From Halalkalibacter krulwichiae (lineage in GTDB: Bacteria > Bacillota > Bacilli > Bacillales > Bacillaceae_D): a stretch of DNA of 64,000 nucleotides. Positions 17,757-26,599 of this stretch are shown piece by piece; the first letter of the stretch is position 1, and every line of letters begins with the position of its first letter. A program made the translations under genes and the position numbers. Below the pieces are notes generated by a model, which saw nothing but the letters and a program-made list of their open reading frames with translations, had not been told where the DNA came from and did no database searches. The stretch covers positions 4,301,501 to 4,365,500 of the forward strand of contig NZ_CP020814.1 of the NCBI RefSeq assembly GCF_002109385.1, in the 5' to 3' direction.

Positions 17757-19324
17757 CTATTTCAAATCTATTTCAATGCTTTGATCAAAGAACTTCCTTT
17801 TTGTGTACCCATTAATTTCAAAGCCAGTAGGCTGGACCATTTCGACTTTATCCTCTGCTTCGATCGTTACAAAGCTTTCTGTCGTGTAGATACGCGGTTG
17901 CTTTAATTCATGCATGCGGAAGAAATATTCCGCCACATCGTACACTTCTCCTGAGGCATCAACGAGAGTGCCCGTTCCGTTGCTGTAGCTTCCATACCAT
18001 GATTGATCATTGCCGTTAACATAGGTAATGTTAAGTGACTCAAATTCTCGATTTGAACCAAGGTCCTCTTTCAATGTAAACGTAGTAGGATTTCCTAGAT
18101 CAATATTTTCAAAAGACAAGGTTGTTCCGAGATATTCAAATGTTTCTTCTTGTTCAAAATCATATGGAAATGAGGCCTCGTCAAATACTTCTAAAACGGC
18201 TCCATCGATCTCAACTTTTAACACATCCGGCTCGTCAAGAAAAATCGATTCAAACAGTAGCTCTTGAGAACGGAATCCTCCAGCTGACGAAATTCCTCCT
18301 CCCATTGAGAATGGATCAACCTCATACGTTTTTCCGTCTCCTTCAATACCCGAGATGAGGTATTGTAATACCGATTCATGTTGGTCACGGTTTGTGTATT
18401 CATACGTTAACTTTGTAATAGTAGGTGCGATGGTTAATTCGGTAAAGCGAAGAAGATTCCCAGCTACTTCTGTTTCAACGTCGAGTTCTTTTACGATTGC
18501 TGGATGCTTCTTCACCGGGATCTCAAATGACCATTCACCGGCATACAATTCTCTTTCTTCGATCGGTGTCACCTCATCCTCCTCCAAAAACGCCGAGACA
18601 ACTTCAAGCTCATTCAACTGCAGCGAAATGAACCCTTCCTCTCCTTTGATGGGGCTAACCCCATTCGGCCTTTTACGACATGGTCTTGGTCTGAGTAAAG
18701 ACGCATATGACTTCTTAAACTATGGTCAACATATTCATGAACCATGAGTACATCATTTTTATTAACGACTTCCGTTCCCTCGTGGAAATCAATCATCAAA
18801 TGCTTTTCATGAGCTAAATCCTCGATCTCATAATAAATATACGTTTGTAAGTCATCGGCAACGACGTCCGTAATCGTCACTTTGACATTTTGATCAACGA
18901 CAGCAATATTGACTCGTTCCCCTAATCCATGTTCAATCGTTTGGTCGACCCTCTCTTGCTGATCATCGGCAATGGCTATCCACCAATCGAGTAAATCATT
19001 GAAGCCATTCGTTGCAAAAGCGGTGCCTACAAACAAAAAGCTGAAAACAATTGCTGCGACCCATGCTCCTGGTCGATAGAGGAGAGAGCGTTTTCTCTCA
19101 GGCTTTGCCTGCTGAACTTTCTCACGCACAGCATTCATGAATAAAGGCGGCGGTGATGGCAGCTTCTCTTCTTTTATCACTGAAATCATCTCGTTCATCG
19201 CTCTATACTCCGCGTCACAATCCGCGTTGTTCTTTAAATGCATTTCCATTTCCTTCATTTCTTCTGCTTCTAAATTCCGATCAATGTAATCGATTAAGCG
19301 TTCTTCACAATAGGTGCAGCTCAT
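17757..19324 (-). pseudogene. Anti-sigma factor with DUF4179-type domain, one frameshift
   Basis: The N-terminal 45 residues hold a zinc-finger-like anti-sigma motif (CTYCEERLIDYIDR and H...C). A transmembrane helix lies at about residues 85-105, followed by a large extracytoplasmic part of the DUF4179/DUF5643 kind. At GLAP the frame breaks. The expected continuation (IKGEEGFISLQLNELEVV and 280 further residues) is in the neighbouring frame. One extra C in the CCCC run (plus-strand GGGG at 18651-18654) restores a protein of about 520 residues. It overlaps the sigma gene by four bases. It would hold the sigma factor at the membrane until an envelope signal arrives. Confidence 0.85.
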
Positions 19325-19830
19325 ACGACTTCTCCTTTCTGTAGTTGTTTCCGCAAACGTTTCAGCCCTCGATAAACTCGTGATTTCACTGTCCCAAGCG
19401 GTATTTCTAGTAAATCTGCAATATCTTCTTGGGAAAAGTCGTTTATGTATTTTAAAATAATGACTTCCTTATAAGGTTCTTCTAATTGTTCTAAGCGATC
19501 GAGAAGCTCCATCTTTGTATGATCTTGATGGCTCGCTCCAATCGGCTCTACATCTTGATCAAACTCTTTTTTCCTTTTACGATACAATCGCTTGCATTCA
19601 TTAATGAAAATCGAGGTCACCCACGTTTCAAAGTATTGAGGCTCCCTCAGCTGATTTATATGATCATAGACTTTGAGAATCGTAGTTTGAAACACATCCT
19701 CGATATCATGGTGTCTTCTGAGATAGGCCCAGCCAATTTTATAAAAGTCACTGTGCTTCTCATCAAACCAGTTCACAAGCGCCTCCATCTCTTTCTTTTT
19801 CACACACCTAATTACTTCTTCCACCCGCAC
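19321..19830 (-). CDS. ECF RNA polymerase sigma factor
   Basis: About 170 residues with region 2 (FYKIGWAYLRRHHDIEDVFQ, DIEDVFQ being the conserved core) and region 4 (LPxxYKEVIILKY type, then IADLLEIPLGTVKSRVYRG). The GTG at 19830 is the likely start, with AGGAGGGG five bases upstream; TTG 19848 and GTG 19824 are alternatives. The anti-sigma gene follows with ATGA overlap. Such pairs respond to cell-envelope stress and usually autoregulate. The specific ECF group cannot be fixed by eye. Confidence 0.9.
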   Translation of the reverse strand: MRVEEVIRCVKKKEMEALVNWFDEKHSDFYKIGWAYLRRHHDIEDVFQTTILKVYDHINQLREPQYFETWVTSIFINECKRLYRKRKKEFDQDVEPIGASHQDHTKMELLDRLEQLEEPYKEVIILKYINDFSQEDIADLLEIPLGTVKSRVYRGLKRLRKQLQKGEVV

Positions 19831-19918
19831 ATACTCCCCTCCTCTCAAACATTAGAGTCATGAAGGTCAAATAACGTTCCCTCTTTTTTAAAAAGAATTT
19901 TCCCTGCAAAGGAAAAAA

Positions 19919-19946
19919 GCGAACCGTTTGCCTTAACAGGGTTCAC
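19919..19946 (-). terminator. Terminator overlapping a stop codon
   Basis: GCGAACC pairs with GGTTCAC (one wobble). A run of six T follows on the minus strand. The stop codon of the next gene lies inside the stem. Confidence 0.6.
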
Positions 19947-20767
19947 TTATCACTATTAGTTCCAGCTCGGTGTTTATGCCTATTTTGCCCTTCTCTAAAA
20001 GCCTCAACGATCTCCCAGTCCACCTGTACACTTCCTTCTAAATGCCTGCCTGTTACGACGATGTGATAAATGCCAGGGTCTTCAACATTGATCAACTGAG
20101 AATCTTCGCTAGTCTCCGTCATGCCAACTAGATCGCCAGCTTCGTCTCGGACATGATACCCATGGCTTGCCCCGTTTTCCACGGTGAATTTAACTTGAAA
20201 CTGAACCGTTTTGCCATCCTCTACCGCAATCGGGATGTGATGTCTTCCATTAAAATAGTGAAACGTCGCATGAAACGATGAATCCGTTTGGACTGCCTCC
20301 CACTGTTTTTTCTCGGTAAAATCAAATTGGATTAGTGCAAGGAACAAGATAGGGAGAACGAAAGCGCACAAATATGTAAAAGCTTTCGAACGCTCGGCAA
20401 GCGTTAGTCCACCATAAAAAATAAGCGCGCATAAAGCTCCGACTGTACCGGCAATAATCGTCACATAATTCAATCCAAAGATGAGAAAACAACCGTACCC
20501 AGCAAGAATATATAGCAAGACTTTCAAATCTCTTTTAAATACGTTCGAACAGAGAAAGTCGATAACAATGGAGCAGATGACCCCATATCCAAAAAACAGT
20601 AACCATAACGACCAATGCGATATAGTCTCAACAAACTCATACAACTCTCTTCCAGTTATTAAGAAACTGATGATAAACAAAATGGTTATGGAAAAACCTG
20701 CCCCAGCAACCTTATGTAAGAAAAGTGATCCAACCTTTTGGAGTCTCGACTTTTCATTCACTACCAT
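19943..20767 (-). CDS. Membrane protein with C-terminal soluble domain, unknown
   Basis: This 274-residue protein has five hydrophobic segments in residues 20-150. A beta-rich extracytoplasmic domain follows (about 165-255, with FQVKFTVENGASHGYHV and GIYHIVVTGRHLEG), resembling domains that sit outside the membrane, and a basic tail. I recognise no family. It lies 44 bases upstream of, and on the same strand as, the sigma operon's upstream region, but has its own terminator. Confidence 0.65.
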   Translation of the reverse strand: MVVNEKSRLQKVGSLFLHKVAGAGFSITILFIISFLITGRELYEFVETISHWSLWLLFFGYGVICSIVIDFLCSNVFKRDLKVLLYILAGYGCFLIFGLNYVTIIAGTVGALCALIFYGGLTLAERSKAFTYLCAFVLPILFLALIQFDFTEKKQWEAVQTDSSFHATFHYFNGRHHIPIAVEDGKTVQFQVKFTVENGASHGYHVRDEAGDLVGMTETSEDSQLINVEDPGIYHIVVTGRHLEGSVQVDWEIVEAFREGQNRHKHRAGTNSDK

Positions 20768-20811
20768 AACAAACCTCCTCTTACATGCAGCTTGATTTAG
20801 TACGATGAAGG

Positions 20812-21555
20812 CTACTCTCCATTCTCTTCAAACCACGTCCCATATAGCTCTTTCTCAAGTTGGGCAACTACTTCAATCTGACCACCATAAAGGATTTTTT
20901 CATAAATAGGGTGATCCTCATATTCTAGCTGCGTCGAAAACACCTCATACATATTTCTGTCCTCAAAAGAATCAACAAGGTAATAGACTCGTTCTGCTCT
21001 ACGATCCCACTTCACCCCGTAGATGTCAGGATGAATCTGTGATACGCCTTTTAATTGTTTCGCTTTTTCCAGATCAAAATGATACATATTCACAACAGCT
21101 CCTCCCTCATGATGACCGCCGACAAAGGCAATCATATTTTCGTTAGGAGCCCATGCGATTCCAAAAGGTTTCTCATAGCCAGCGTAATCGTACTCATAAC
21201 CAATGTCATCAGATAAATTCGTCACTTCACCAGAATGTCTATCGACGACATATATTTTCACTCCCGCTTCGCTGATTACATCAAAGGCTATAAATTGTTC
21301 ATCGTGGGATAAGGCCACACTTTGAATCGCACTTTCTTTAAACGGAAACTCAATGACAAACTCTTGATCGCTTGTCTTGATCGTTACTTGATCGTCAATT
21401 TTAACTAGCTCATACTCTCCAAGCTCTATCCGGTCAAAGGTCCCCTCCACTTCAATCACATGGGGATTCGTATAATAGCTCGGTTCACTCGTCGTCGAAC
21501 ATCCAGCTAGCCCGAGCAAGACAAAAACTGTCCAAAACAAAAACTTCTTTTTCAC
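20812..21555 (-). CDS. Lipoprotein with TolB/PD40-like beta-propeller repeats
   Basis: A lipobox LAGC at about residue 19 follows a KKKFLFW signal peptide. The mature part carries PD40-like blocks such as SVALSHDEQFIAFDV and GIAWAPNENMIAFVGG, the pattern of TolB-type propeller blades, and at about 247 residues probably forms a partial propeller. The GTG at 21555 gives the most compact signal peptide; an ATG 27 bases upstream is possible, and neither has a strong ribosome binding site. Its function is unknown. Confidence 0.72.
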   Translation of the reverse strand: MKKKFLFWTVFVLLGLAGCSTTSEPSYYTNPHVIEVEGTFDRIELGEYELVKIDDQVTIKTSDQEFVIEFPFKESAIQSVALSHDEQFIAFDVISEAGVKIYVVDRHSGEVTNLSDDIGYEYDYAGYEKPFGIAWAPNENMIAFVGGHHEGGAVVNMYHFDLEKAKQLKGVSQIHPDIYGVKWDRRAERVYYLVDSFEDRNMYEVFSTQLEYEDHPIYEKILYGGQIEVVAQLEKELYGTWFEENGE

Positions 21556-21632
21556 GATACATCCAACTTTCTTTACGTTCATGCTTTTATCTTAACATCG
21601 ATTACCTTTTTATTGGCAAAGAATCGAAAAAG

Positions 21633-21659
21633 GGGACGTCTCACTTTTTGAGACGTCCC
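21633..21659 (-). terminator. Intrinsic terminator of the cupin gene
   Basis: GGGACGTCTCA and TGAGACGTCCC form a perfect 11-bp stem with a 5-base loop. On the minus strand CTTTTTCG follows. Confidence 0.88.
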
Positions 21660-21666
21660 TACTTCA

Positions 21667-22581
21667 TTAAGAATGATGATGCTCCTCCGCTTCCAACGCC
21701 TCAGCTTTCGTCGCATGAACCGTTCCAAATGGATGCTGTGGCGGGGCATAAATAGAGTATAATTTCAGTGGCTTATCACCTGTGTTCGTTAAGTTGTGCC
21801 ATTTTCCAGCTGGTACTATTATTGCAAAGTCATCAAACACTTCTGCTTGAAAATCTAACTGGTCCTGTCGATCTCCCATCTGTACAATACCTTGCCCTTC
21901 TTCAATTCGCAAAAACTGATCAAGATGCGGATGATTTTCAAGACCAATGTCCTCACCGACACCAATGCTCATTAACGTCACTTGCAAGTGTTCTCCTGTC
22001 CAGAGAGCAGTTCGGAATGTGTCATTTTCCTTCGTCGCTTCTTCGATATCAATAACAAATGGATTTGGTCCAAAATCGGTTTGACGATTGCGATTATCTT
22101 CCGTTAGATGATAGATTCGCCATGCATTTTCATGTTGACTCTGCATCGCTTGTAAAAAGGCATTTTGAACGTGTGGGTGCTCTGTAAGTACATGACTTCT
22201 TTGATCTTGTTCATAACCTGCTATTTCCAATTCATATGCCTTATACAATCCTTCTTCATAGTCCTCAAACCTCACCTCATCAATTTGATAATTCGGCTCG
22301 CTTCCTGTTAATTGGCTATACAGATTGCGGAATTCGTTCACCTGTGTCTTTTTTTCTTCTAATGATTGAAGAAGGTCGGCGTTATGCTCTTCATTAGGGG
22401 CCGCATCTGCTAAACGTTGATACAAGTTAAGCGCTGTAGCCTCTCTTTTTACTCCTGTTAAAATCGCTTCCACTACTTGCGGATTCTGTCCATGGTCCCT
22501 TGTCATATTGGGTGAATGATAGATCGGTGTGTGAACATTTGCGTAAAAAGGATACGAATGATAATAATTCAAACAGCTCAT
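21667..22581 (-). CDS. Ferritin-like plus cupin fusion protein
   Basis: The 304-residue protein starts with a tyrosine- and histidine-rich stretch (LNYYHSYPFYANVHTPIYH). A four-helix, ferritin- or rubrerythrin-like region follows (about 35-160, with repeated ExxxxxxYxxL patterns and a late SQHENAWRIYHL). The C-terminal cupin domain (about 185-285) has the metal-site pattern ENHPHLDQFLRIEEGQG and PAGKWHNLTNTG, and the tail is LEAEEHHHS. The ATG 22581 directly follows AAGGGA; a TTG nine bases earlier is an alternative. The tyrosine-rich N-terminus suggests a coat or envelope protein, but that is a guess. Confidence 0.75.
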   Translation of the reverse strand: MSCLNYYHSYPFYANVHTPIYHSPNMTRDHGQNPQVVEAILTGVKREATALNLYQRLADAAPNEEHNADLLQSLEEKKTQVNEFRNLYSQLTGSEPNYQIDEVRFEDYEEGLYKAYELEIAGYEQDQRSHVLTEHPHVQNAFLQAMQSQHENAWRIYHLTEDNRNRQTDFGPNPFVIDIEEATKENDTFRTALWTGEHLQVTLMSIGVGEDIGLENHPHLDQFLRIEEGQGIVQMGDRQDQLDFQAEVFDDFAIIVPAGKWHNLTNTGDKPLKLYSIYAPPQHPFGTVHATKAEALEAEEHHHS

Positions 22582-22754
22582 TCCCTTCAAATATTAGTCA
22601 AATTCATCATATGCCCAGCGTGTTGGAAGGTACTTGAAAAGTTTCTGTCCAACCAAAAATGGGCACGAACCTACTCCTCTTTTCTCAATCGTATATTTAT
22701 GTTGAAATAGAGAAAGAGTTAATAGCAAAGGTAAAAAAAGAGAGAAGGTATTTT

Positions 22755-23611
22755 ATGTTAAAACAACTAGCTCAAAGAGTGTTTTATATGCCACATTACT
22801 CCGAAACGGACCGACCAACATTGGGGTTGTTTGCGGAGATCACTTCAGTGTAATCGTTGATTCAGGAAACTCACCTGCTCATGCAAATGATTTTCTTCGC
22901 CTCATTGAAAAAATCGATTCAGCACCTGTTAAGTTTGCTGTCATCACTCATTGGCATTGGGACCATGTCTTTGGGATGAAAACGATCGATCACATAACGA
23001 TTAGCACAGATGAAACGAAGAAGAAAATAGAGTACATGACAACGCTAAAATGGGATGATACTTCCTTGGATGAACGAGTTGCGACCGGGGAAGAGATTGA
23101 ATTTTGCAGAGATATGATCAAACGAGAAATGCCGACACGTGATCACTTACAATTAAAAATTCCAGATATAACTTTTACTCATAAAATGGAAATCGATCTA
23201 GGCGGTATCACTTGTGTCATTGAACATGTTGGAGGCGTTCATGCAGACGATTCTTGTATTATTTATGTCCCAGAAGCAAAAGTCATGTTTCTAGGAGATT
23301 GCATTTATCAAGATTTTTATAGCGGTGACTGGAGCTATGACCAGCAGCAATTAACGATTTTACTAGAGAAAATTAAAAAATACGAAGTAGAACACTATGT
23401 CACAGGACACCAAGATCCAAAAACACACGACGAAATGTGGAGCTTCTTCGATGATCTAACAAGTATCGGAGAAATGGTCGGAGAAGAAACCGATCTACAT
23501 CAAGCAGTTACGAAATTTCACGAAGTGCGAAAAGCACCCCCAACTGAAGAACAACTTGAATACATCGAGAACTTTATTAGTGGGAATCGAAAGACTATGA
23601 GAAATAGCTAA
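22755..23611 (+). pseudogene. Metallo-beta-lactamase-fold hydrolase, one frameshift
   Basis: The first 24 codons (MLKQLAQRVFYMPHYSETDR...) lie in one frame and the rest (VVCGDHFSVIVDSGNSPAHA, then THWHWDHVFGM) in the next. Adding one G to the GGGG run at 22823-22826 joins them into about 285 residues. The catalytic motif HWHWDH, a later EHVGGVHADDS region, the metal-bridging FLGDC aspartate and a final histidine (VTGHQDP) are all intact. Enzymes of this fold hydrolyse thioesters, lactones or phosphodiesters; the substrate is unknown. All motifs survive, so a sequencing error is the simpler explanation. Confidence 0.85.
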
Positions 23612-23630
23612 TCATGGCCTCAGCTTGGTT

Positions 23631-23657
23631 TGTCCTTCATTCGGTTGATGAAGGACA
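23631..23657 (+). terminator. Intrinsic terminator after the metallo-beta-lactamase gene
   Basis: TGTCCTTCAT and ATGAAGGACA form a perfect 10-bp stem around a 7-base loop, followed by TTTTCTTG. Its TGTCC/GGACA ends match the adjoining repeat motif. Confidence 0.85.
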
Positions 23658-23682
23658 TTTTCTTGTAAATATAGCTTACGTT

Positions 23683-23815
23683 TGTCCTTGAGGTCCTTTC
23701 TCTTGGACACTTCACCCTCTTTTCCGCTCTTCCTTTGTCCTTTAGCACCCTTCTCTCGGACACTTCATCCCCTTTTACGCTCTCCTTTGTCCTTTAGCAC
23801 CCTTCTCATACACTC
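23683..23815. repeat. Short array related to the 52-bp repeat
   Basis: Two full units and a partial third of about 53 bases share CTCTCGGACACTTC and TTTGTCCTTTAGCACCC blocks with the large array 17 kb away (GGAC at 23705 and 23758). The units differ in detail from the larger array, so the two belong to the same family but are not a recent copy. Confidence 0.75.
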
Positions 23816-23825
23816 TCCTCTAAAA

Positions 23826-23867
23826 AAATCGCCTCAAACGGTTCACTCTAACCATCTGAGACGATTT
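23826..23867 (-). terminator. Intrinsic terminator
   Basis: A long imperfect stem (AAATCGCCTCA... with ...TGAGACGATTT) lies directly after the 135-residue membrane protein gene, with a T-run on the minus strand. Confidence 0.75.
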
Positions 23868-23872
23868 ATTCC

Positions 23873-24280
23873 TTAGGATTCTTTCAAACTGTCCATTACT
23901 ACATAACCGAAAACCATCCCTGCTACGAGCATACTCCTATCGCCTATTTGTAATAGTTGCACCGTAAAAGGAAAATATGGGCCAACCGCGCTAAAATACA
24001 ATACAGGGGCGATGGTTACATAAAGACTAGGAAGACCGACTGCTACTAGCTTTGCCCAATTGAGCTGCCACTTTTTTGACTGCCTTATTTCCCTAATCAA
24101 GCGAGGCAACCGAAGTAGCATCCCGAGCAAGATCGGAAACAGAATGCTATAAACAACTAACGTCGAAACATGATAGGTGATTGCTGCTTGTTCTTCTAAA
24201 TGCTTGTGAAACAGAAAACCATAGTAGATTATCGCTCCTATTAAAACAGTCGATATGAAATAATGGAAAAATCGCTTCAT
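23873..24280 (-). CDS. Membrane protein, four helices, unknown
   Basis: This 135-residue hydrophobic protein has four predicted helices (about 7-24, 38-57, 73-95, 112-130) and a basic cytoplasmic loop RLIREIRQSKK. A terminator follows. No family is recognised. Confidence 0.6.
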   Translation of the reverse strand: MKRFFHYFISTVLIGAIIYYGFLFHKHLEEQAAITYHVSTLVVYSILFPILLGMLLRLPRLIREIRQSKKWQLNWAKLVAVGLPSLYVTIAPVLYFSAVGPYFPFTVQLLQIGDRSMLVAGMVFGYVVMDSLKES

Positions 24281-24494
24281 GCTATCCCTCCTACAATGTG
24301 ACTCTCCAGTTATCGTATCATGAAGGAGAAAACGACTCCACGCATCGCAAACAATCTAAGAACATAATAGAAAATGAACCTTTTTCCCTATCTTCTATAG
24401 AGACAGATCCTACTTTCATGTATAATAAATAGTAAAAATCACCGTCCACACTGTAAGTCGTATCATAAACTATTATGTTTAGGTGGTGACATTC

Positions 24495-26429
24495 ATGCTT
24501 AAAGCCATTCACTCGTTTGAGAAATTTTCAGCGACGGATCTTCATCTCATTAAAAAATGGGAGCGCTTTCACACTGATGGCATTATTGTTGGGCAACGTC
24601 CTACTGTTGCCGCATCTTGGAAACGAAGCAAAATGTACGACATTGATTATTCACTTAAACAAGTCCCTCTCCTCTATCAGACAGATAATGAACTCCATGA
24701 AATGAAAGAACAGAATCAAACGTTGCTGCACTTTGCCGCCCCGTTTATCCAACAGTTATATAGTGAAGTGTCTCATGAGGACATCAACATTGTCTTATCA
24801 AATGAGCAAGGCATCCTCATTGACCAGCTCGTCCCAGTCCATATACAAAAAGAAGTTGAGAAGATTTCCTTTGTTCCAGGTGCTGACCTGAGTGAACTAG
24901 CGGTCGGGACGAACGCGATTGGGACGGCGCTTGTTGAAAAGAAGCCTGTCCAAATTTTTTCTGGTGAACATTTTGTCGAAGGTGGACTTCCGTGGGTTTG
25001 CTCAGCTGCGCCGATTCTTGATCCTTTAACAAATGAAGTGCTAGGCATTCTCAACATGACAGGCAATAAAAAAGTGGTACAAGCTCATGATCTGAATTTA
25101 GTGATTAATTACGCTTTAAAAATTCAAAAAGCGATCGTCACTCCCCACCATACGTTGATTAATCAGACGATTTTTGACCATGTCGCGCAGCCAATTGTCA
25201 TTTTTGATATTAAAGGACGGATTACCCAATGCAATGTACCGGCCAAACAACTGTTAAAAATACATAATGGGATCAGCGTCAGTGAGTTACTCGGTCGAAC
25301 GAGTTTCACAGAGATTCAAAGACTTCTAGGCAGAAATGAATTACAAGAATTGATGACGGTTAAAGATGGAACCGAATGGAAGTTAAAAGTCGATGCCTAT
25401 CAAATTGGCGAACATCTTCTAGGAGGTGTATTGCTATTTGAAAAAGGAAAGGAAGTCGTTCAAGAAAGCAGCCACTCTCACCAAACGCGCTATCATCTTG
25501 ACCAGATCATCGCCGCTGATCCAGCAATGCTAAAATTAAAAGAGAAGGTCAAGAAAGCTAGCTATAGTGAAAGCAATGTACTCATTTCTGGTGAGTCAGG
25601 AACTGGAAAAGAGCTGATTGCTCAATCGCTTCATTCGTCTGGCCCAAGAGCGCACCAGCCATTCGTCTCAATCAACTGCGGCGCGATTCCAAAAGAGTTA
25701 CTAAGCAGTGAGTTGTTTGGATATGACGGCGGTGCGTTCACCGGAGCGAAGGCGAAGGGTAAGAAAGGGAAGTTTATATTAGCGAACAACGGGACGATCT
25801 TTTTAGATGAAGTTGCTGAATTGCCTTTTGAATTGCAAGTGTATCTACTGCGCGTGCTTGAGGAAAGAGAAATTGTCCCGATTGGAGGAGAGAAATCGAT
25901 TCCGATTCAAGTGAGAGTGATCGTCGCTTCTCACAAAAACTTGAAAGAGGAGGTGAAAAAAGGTACTTTTCGCCAAGATTTATATTACCGACTTCAAGTC
26001 ATCTCCCTTCACGTTCCACCATTAAGGGATCGCAAAAAAGACATCCCACTCCTAGTAGATGATTGCTTAAAGAAACTAGGAAAAAAAGAAGGAGCAGCAT
26101 GTCTAGAAGCAGGTGTGATGGAGACTCTACTTAATTATAACTGGGAAGGCAATATTCGAGAGTTAAAGAACAGCATTGAGTATGCCCTCTTCCAGGCAGA
26201 AACAGACTACATTTCCTTAACTGATTTTCCAGAAGAGATCTCCTGCATTGCCAATCGTTCAAGCAAACAACAAGAGTCTAGCAATCTAGTCACGTTCAGG
26301 AGTAAAATTGATCAACCGATGCTTATCGAAGCCTTAAATCAGACAGGCGGAAACATTACTCATGCAGCCAAAATGTTGAATACCTCACGAGTAACGATCT
26401 ATCGAAAAATAAAAGAATTCAATTTGTAA
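24495..26429 (+). CDS. Sigma-54-dependent transcriptional activator (AcoR-like)
   Basis: This 644-residue bacterial enhancer-binding protein has an N-terminal GAF-type sensor region (about 75-210; LAVGTNAIGTAL is the AcoR-type signature) and a PAS domain (about 225-320). The AAA+ domain has Walker A GESGTGKE at 366-373 and the sigma-54 contact loop GAFTGA at 413-418. A C-terminal Fis-type helix-turn-helix contains GGNITHAAKMLNTSRVTIYR. The ATG 24495 follows AGGTGGTGA. A dyad and a -24/-12 promoter lie immediately downstream, ahead of the dehydrogenase genes, so it almost certainly activates those. The inducer is probably the alcohol or aldehyde substrate (inference). Confidence 0.93.
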   Translation: MLKAIHSFEKFSATDLHLIKKWERFHTDGIIVGQRPTVAASWKRSKMYDIDYSLKQVPLLYQTDNELHEMKEQNQTLLHFAAPFIQQLYSEVSHEDINIVLSNEQGILIDQLVPVHIQKEVEKISFVPGADLSELAVGTNAIGTALVEKKPVQIFSGEHFVEGGLPWVCSAAPILDPLTNEVLGILNMTGNKKVVQAHDLNLVINYALKIQKAIVTPHHTLINQTIFDHVAQPIVIFDIKGRITQCNVPAKQLLKIHNGISVSELLGRTSFTEIQRLLGRNELQELMTVKDGTEWKLKVDAYQIGEHLLGGVLLFEKGKEVVQESSHSHQTRYHLDQIIAADPAMLKLKEKVKKASYSESNVLISGESGTGKELIAQSLHSSGPRAHQPFVSINCGAIPKELLSSELFGYDGGAFTGAKAKGKKGKFILANNGTIFLDEVAELPFELQVYLLRVLEEREIVPIGGEKSIPIQVRVIVASHKNLKEEVKKGTFRQDLYYRLQVISLHVPPLRDRKKDIPLLVDDCLKKLGKKEGAACLEAGVMETLLNYNWEGNIRELKNSIEYALFQAETDYISLTDFPEEISCIANRSSKQQESSNLVTFRSKIDQPMLIEALNQTGGNITHAAKMLNTSRVTIYRKIKEFNL

Positions 26430-26464
26430 CAGTTGTTACACATGTAACTGTAACAACTGTAACA
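26425..26464. promoter_or_regulatory. Upstream activator site for the sigma-54 regulator
   Basis: TGTAACAGTTGTTACA and TGTAACAACTGTAACA form an inverted repeat with one mismatch, separated by 8 bases. Its centre lies about 92 bases upstream of the -24 element, the usual enhancer distance. It overlaps the regulator's stop codon and has no T-run, so it is not a terminator. Confidence 0.75.
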
Positions 26465-26535
26465 TTGCTACGTCTTAATCAAAGCGCCGGTGAGAAAACA
26501 GCTTAACTAGTCCCTTTTTCATGGATTCTGAAAAT

Positions 26536-26550
26536 TGGCACAGTAGTTGC
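26536..26550 (+). promoter_or_regulatory. Sigma-54 (-24/-12) promoter
   Basis: TGGCACAGTAGTTGC matches the consensus TGGCAC-N5-TTGC exactly, with GG and GC ten bases apart. It sits 50 bases before the alcohol dehydrogenase start. Confidence 0.95.
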
Positions 26551-26599
26551 ATAATGACTTGTGTAAAAACATTTGAACAGGATTAGGGAGGTTGTTTAC

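Noticed and set aside
22659..22853. Stand-alone 64-codon gene before the metallo-beta-lactamase frame
   Set aside because: Its second half is the true N-terminus of the hydrolase, and the first half has no ribosome binding site or family resemblance.
26425..26464. Terminator of the sigma-54 activator gene
   Set aside because: The dyad is AT-rich, has no T-run and matches an enhancer site in position and symmetry.
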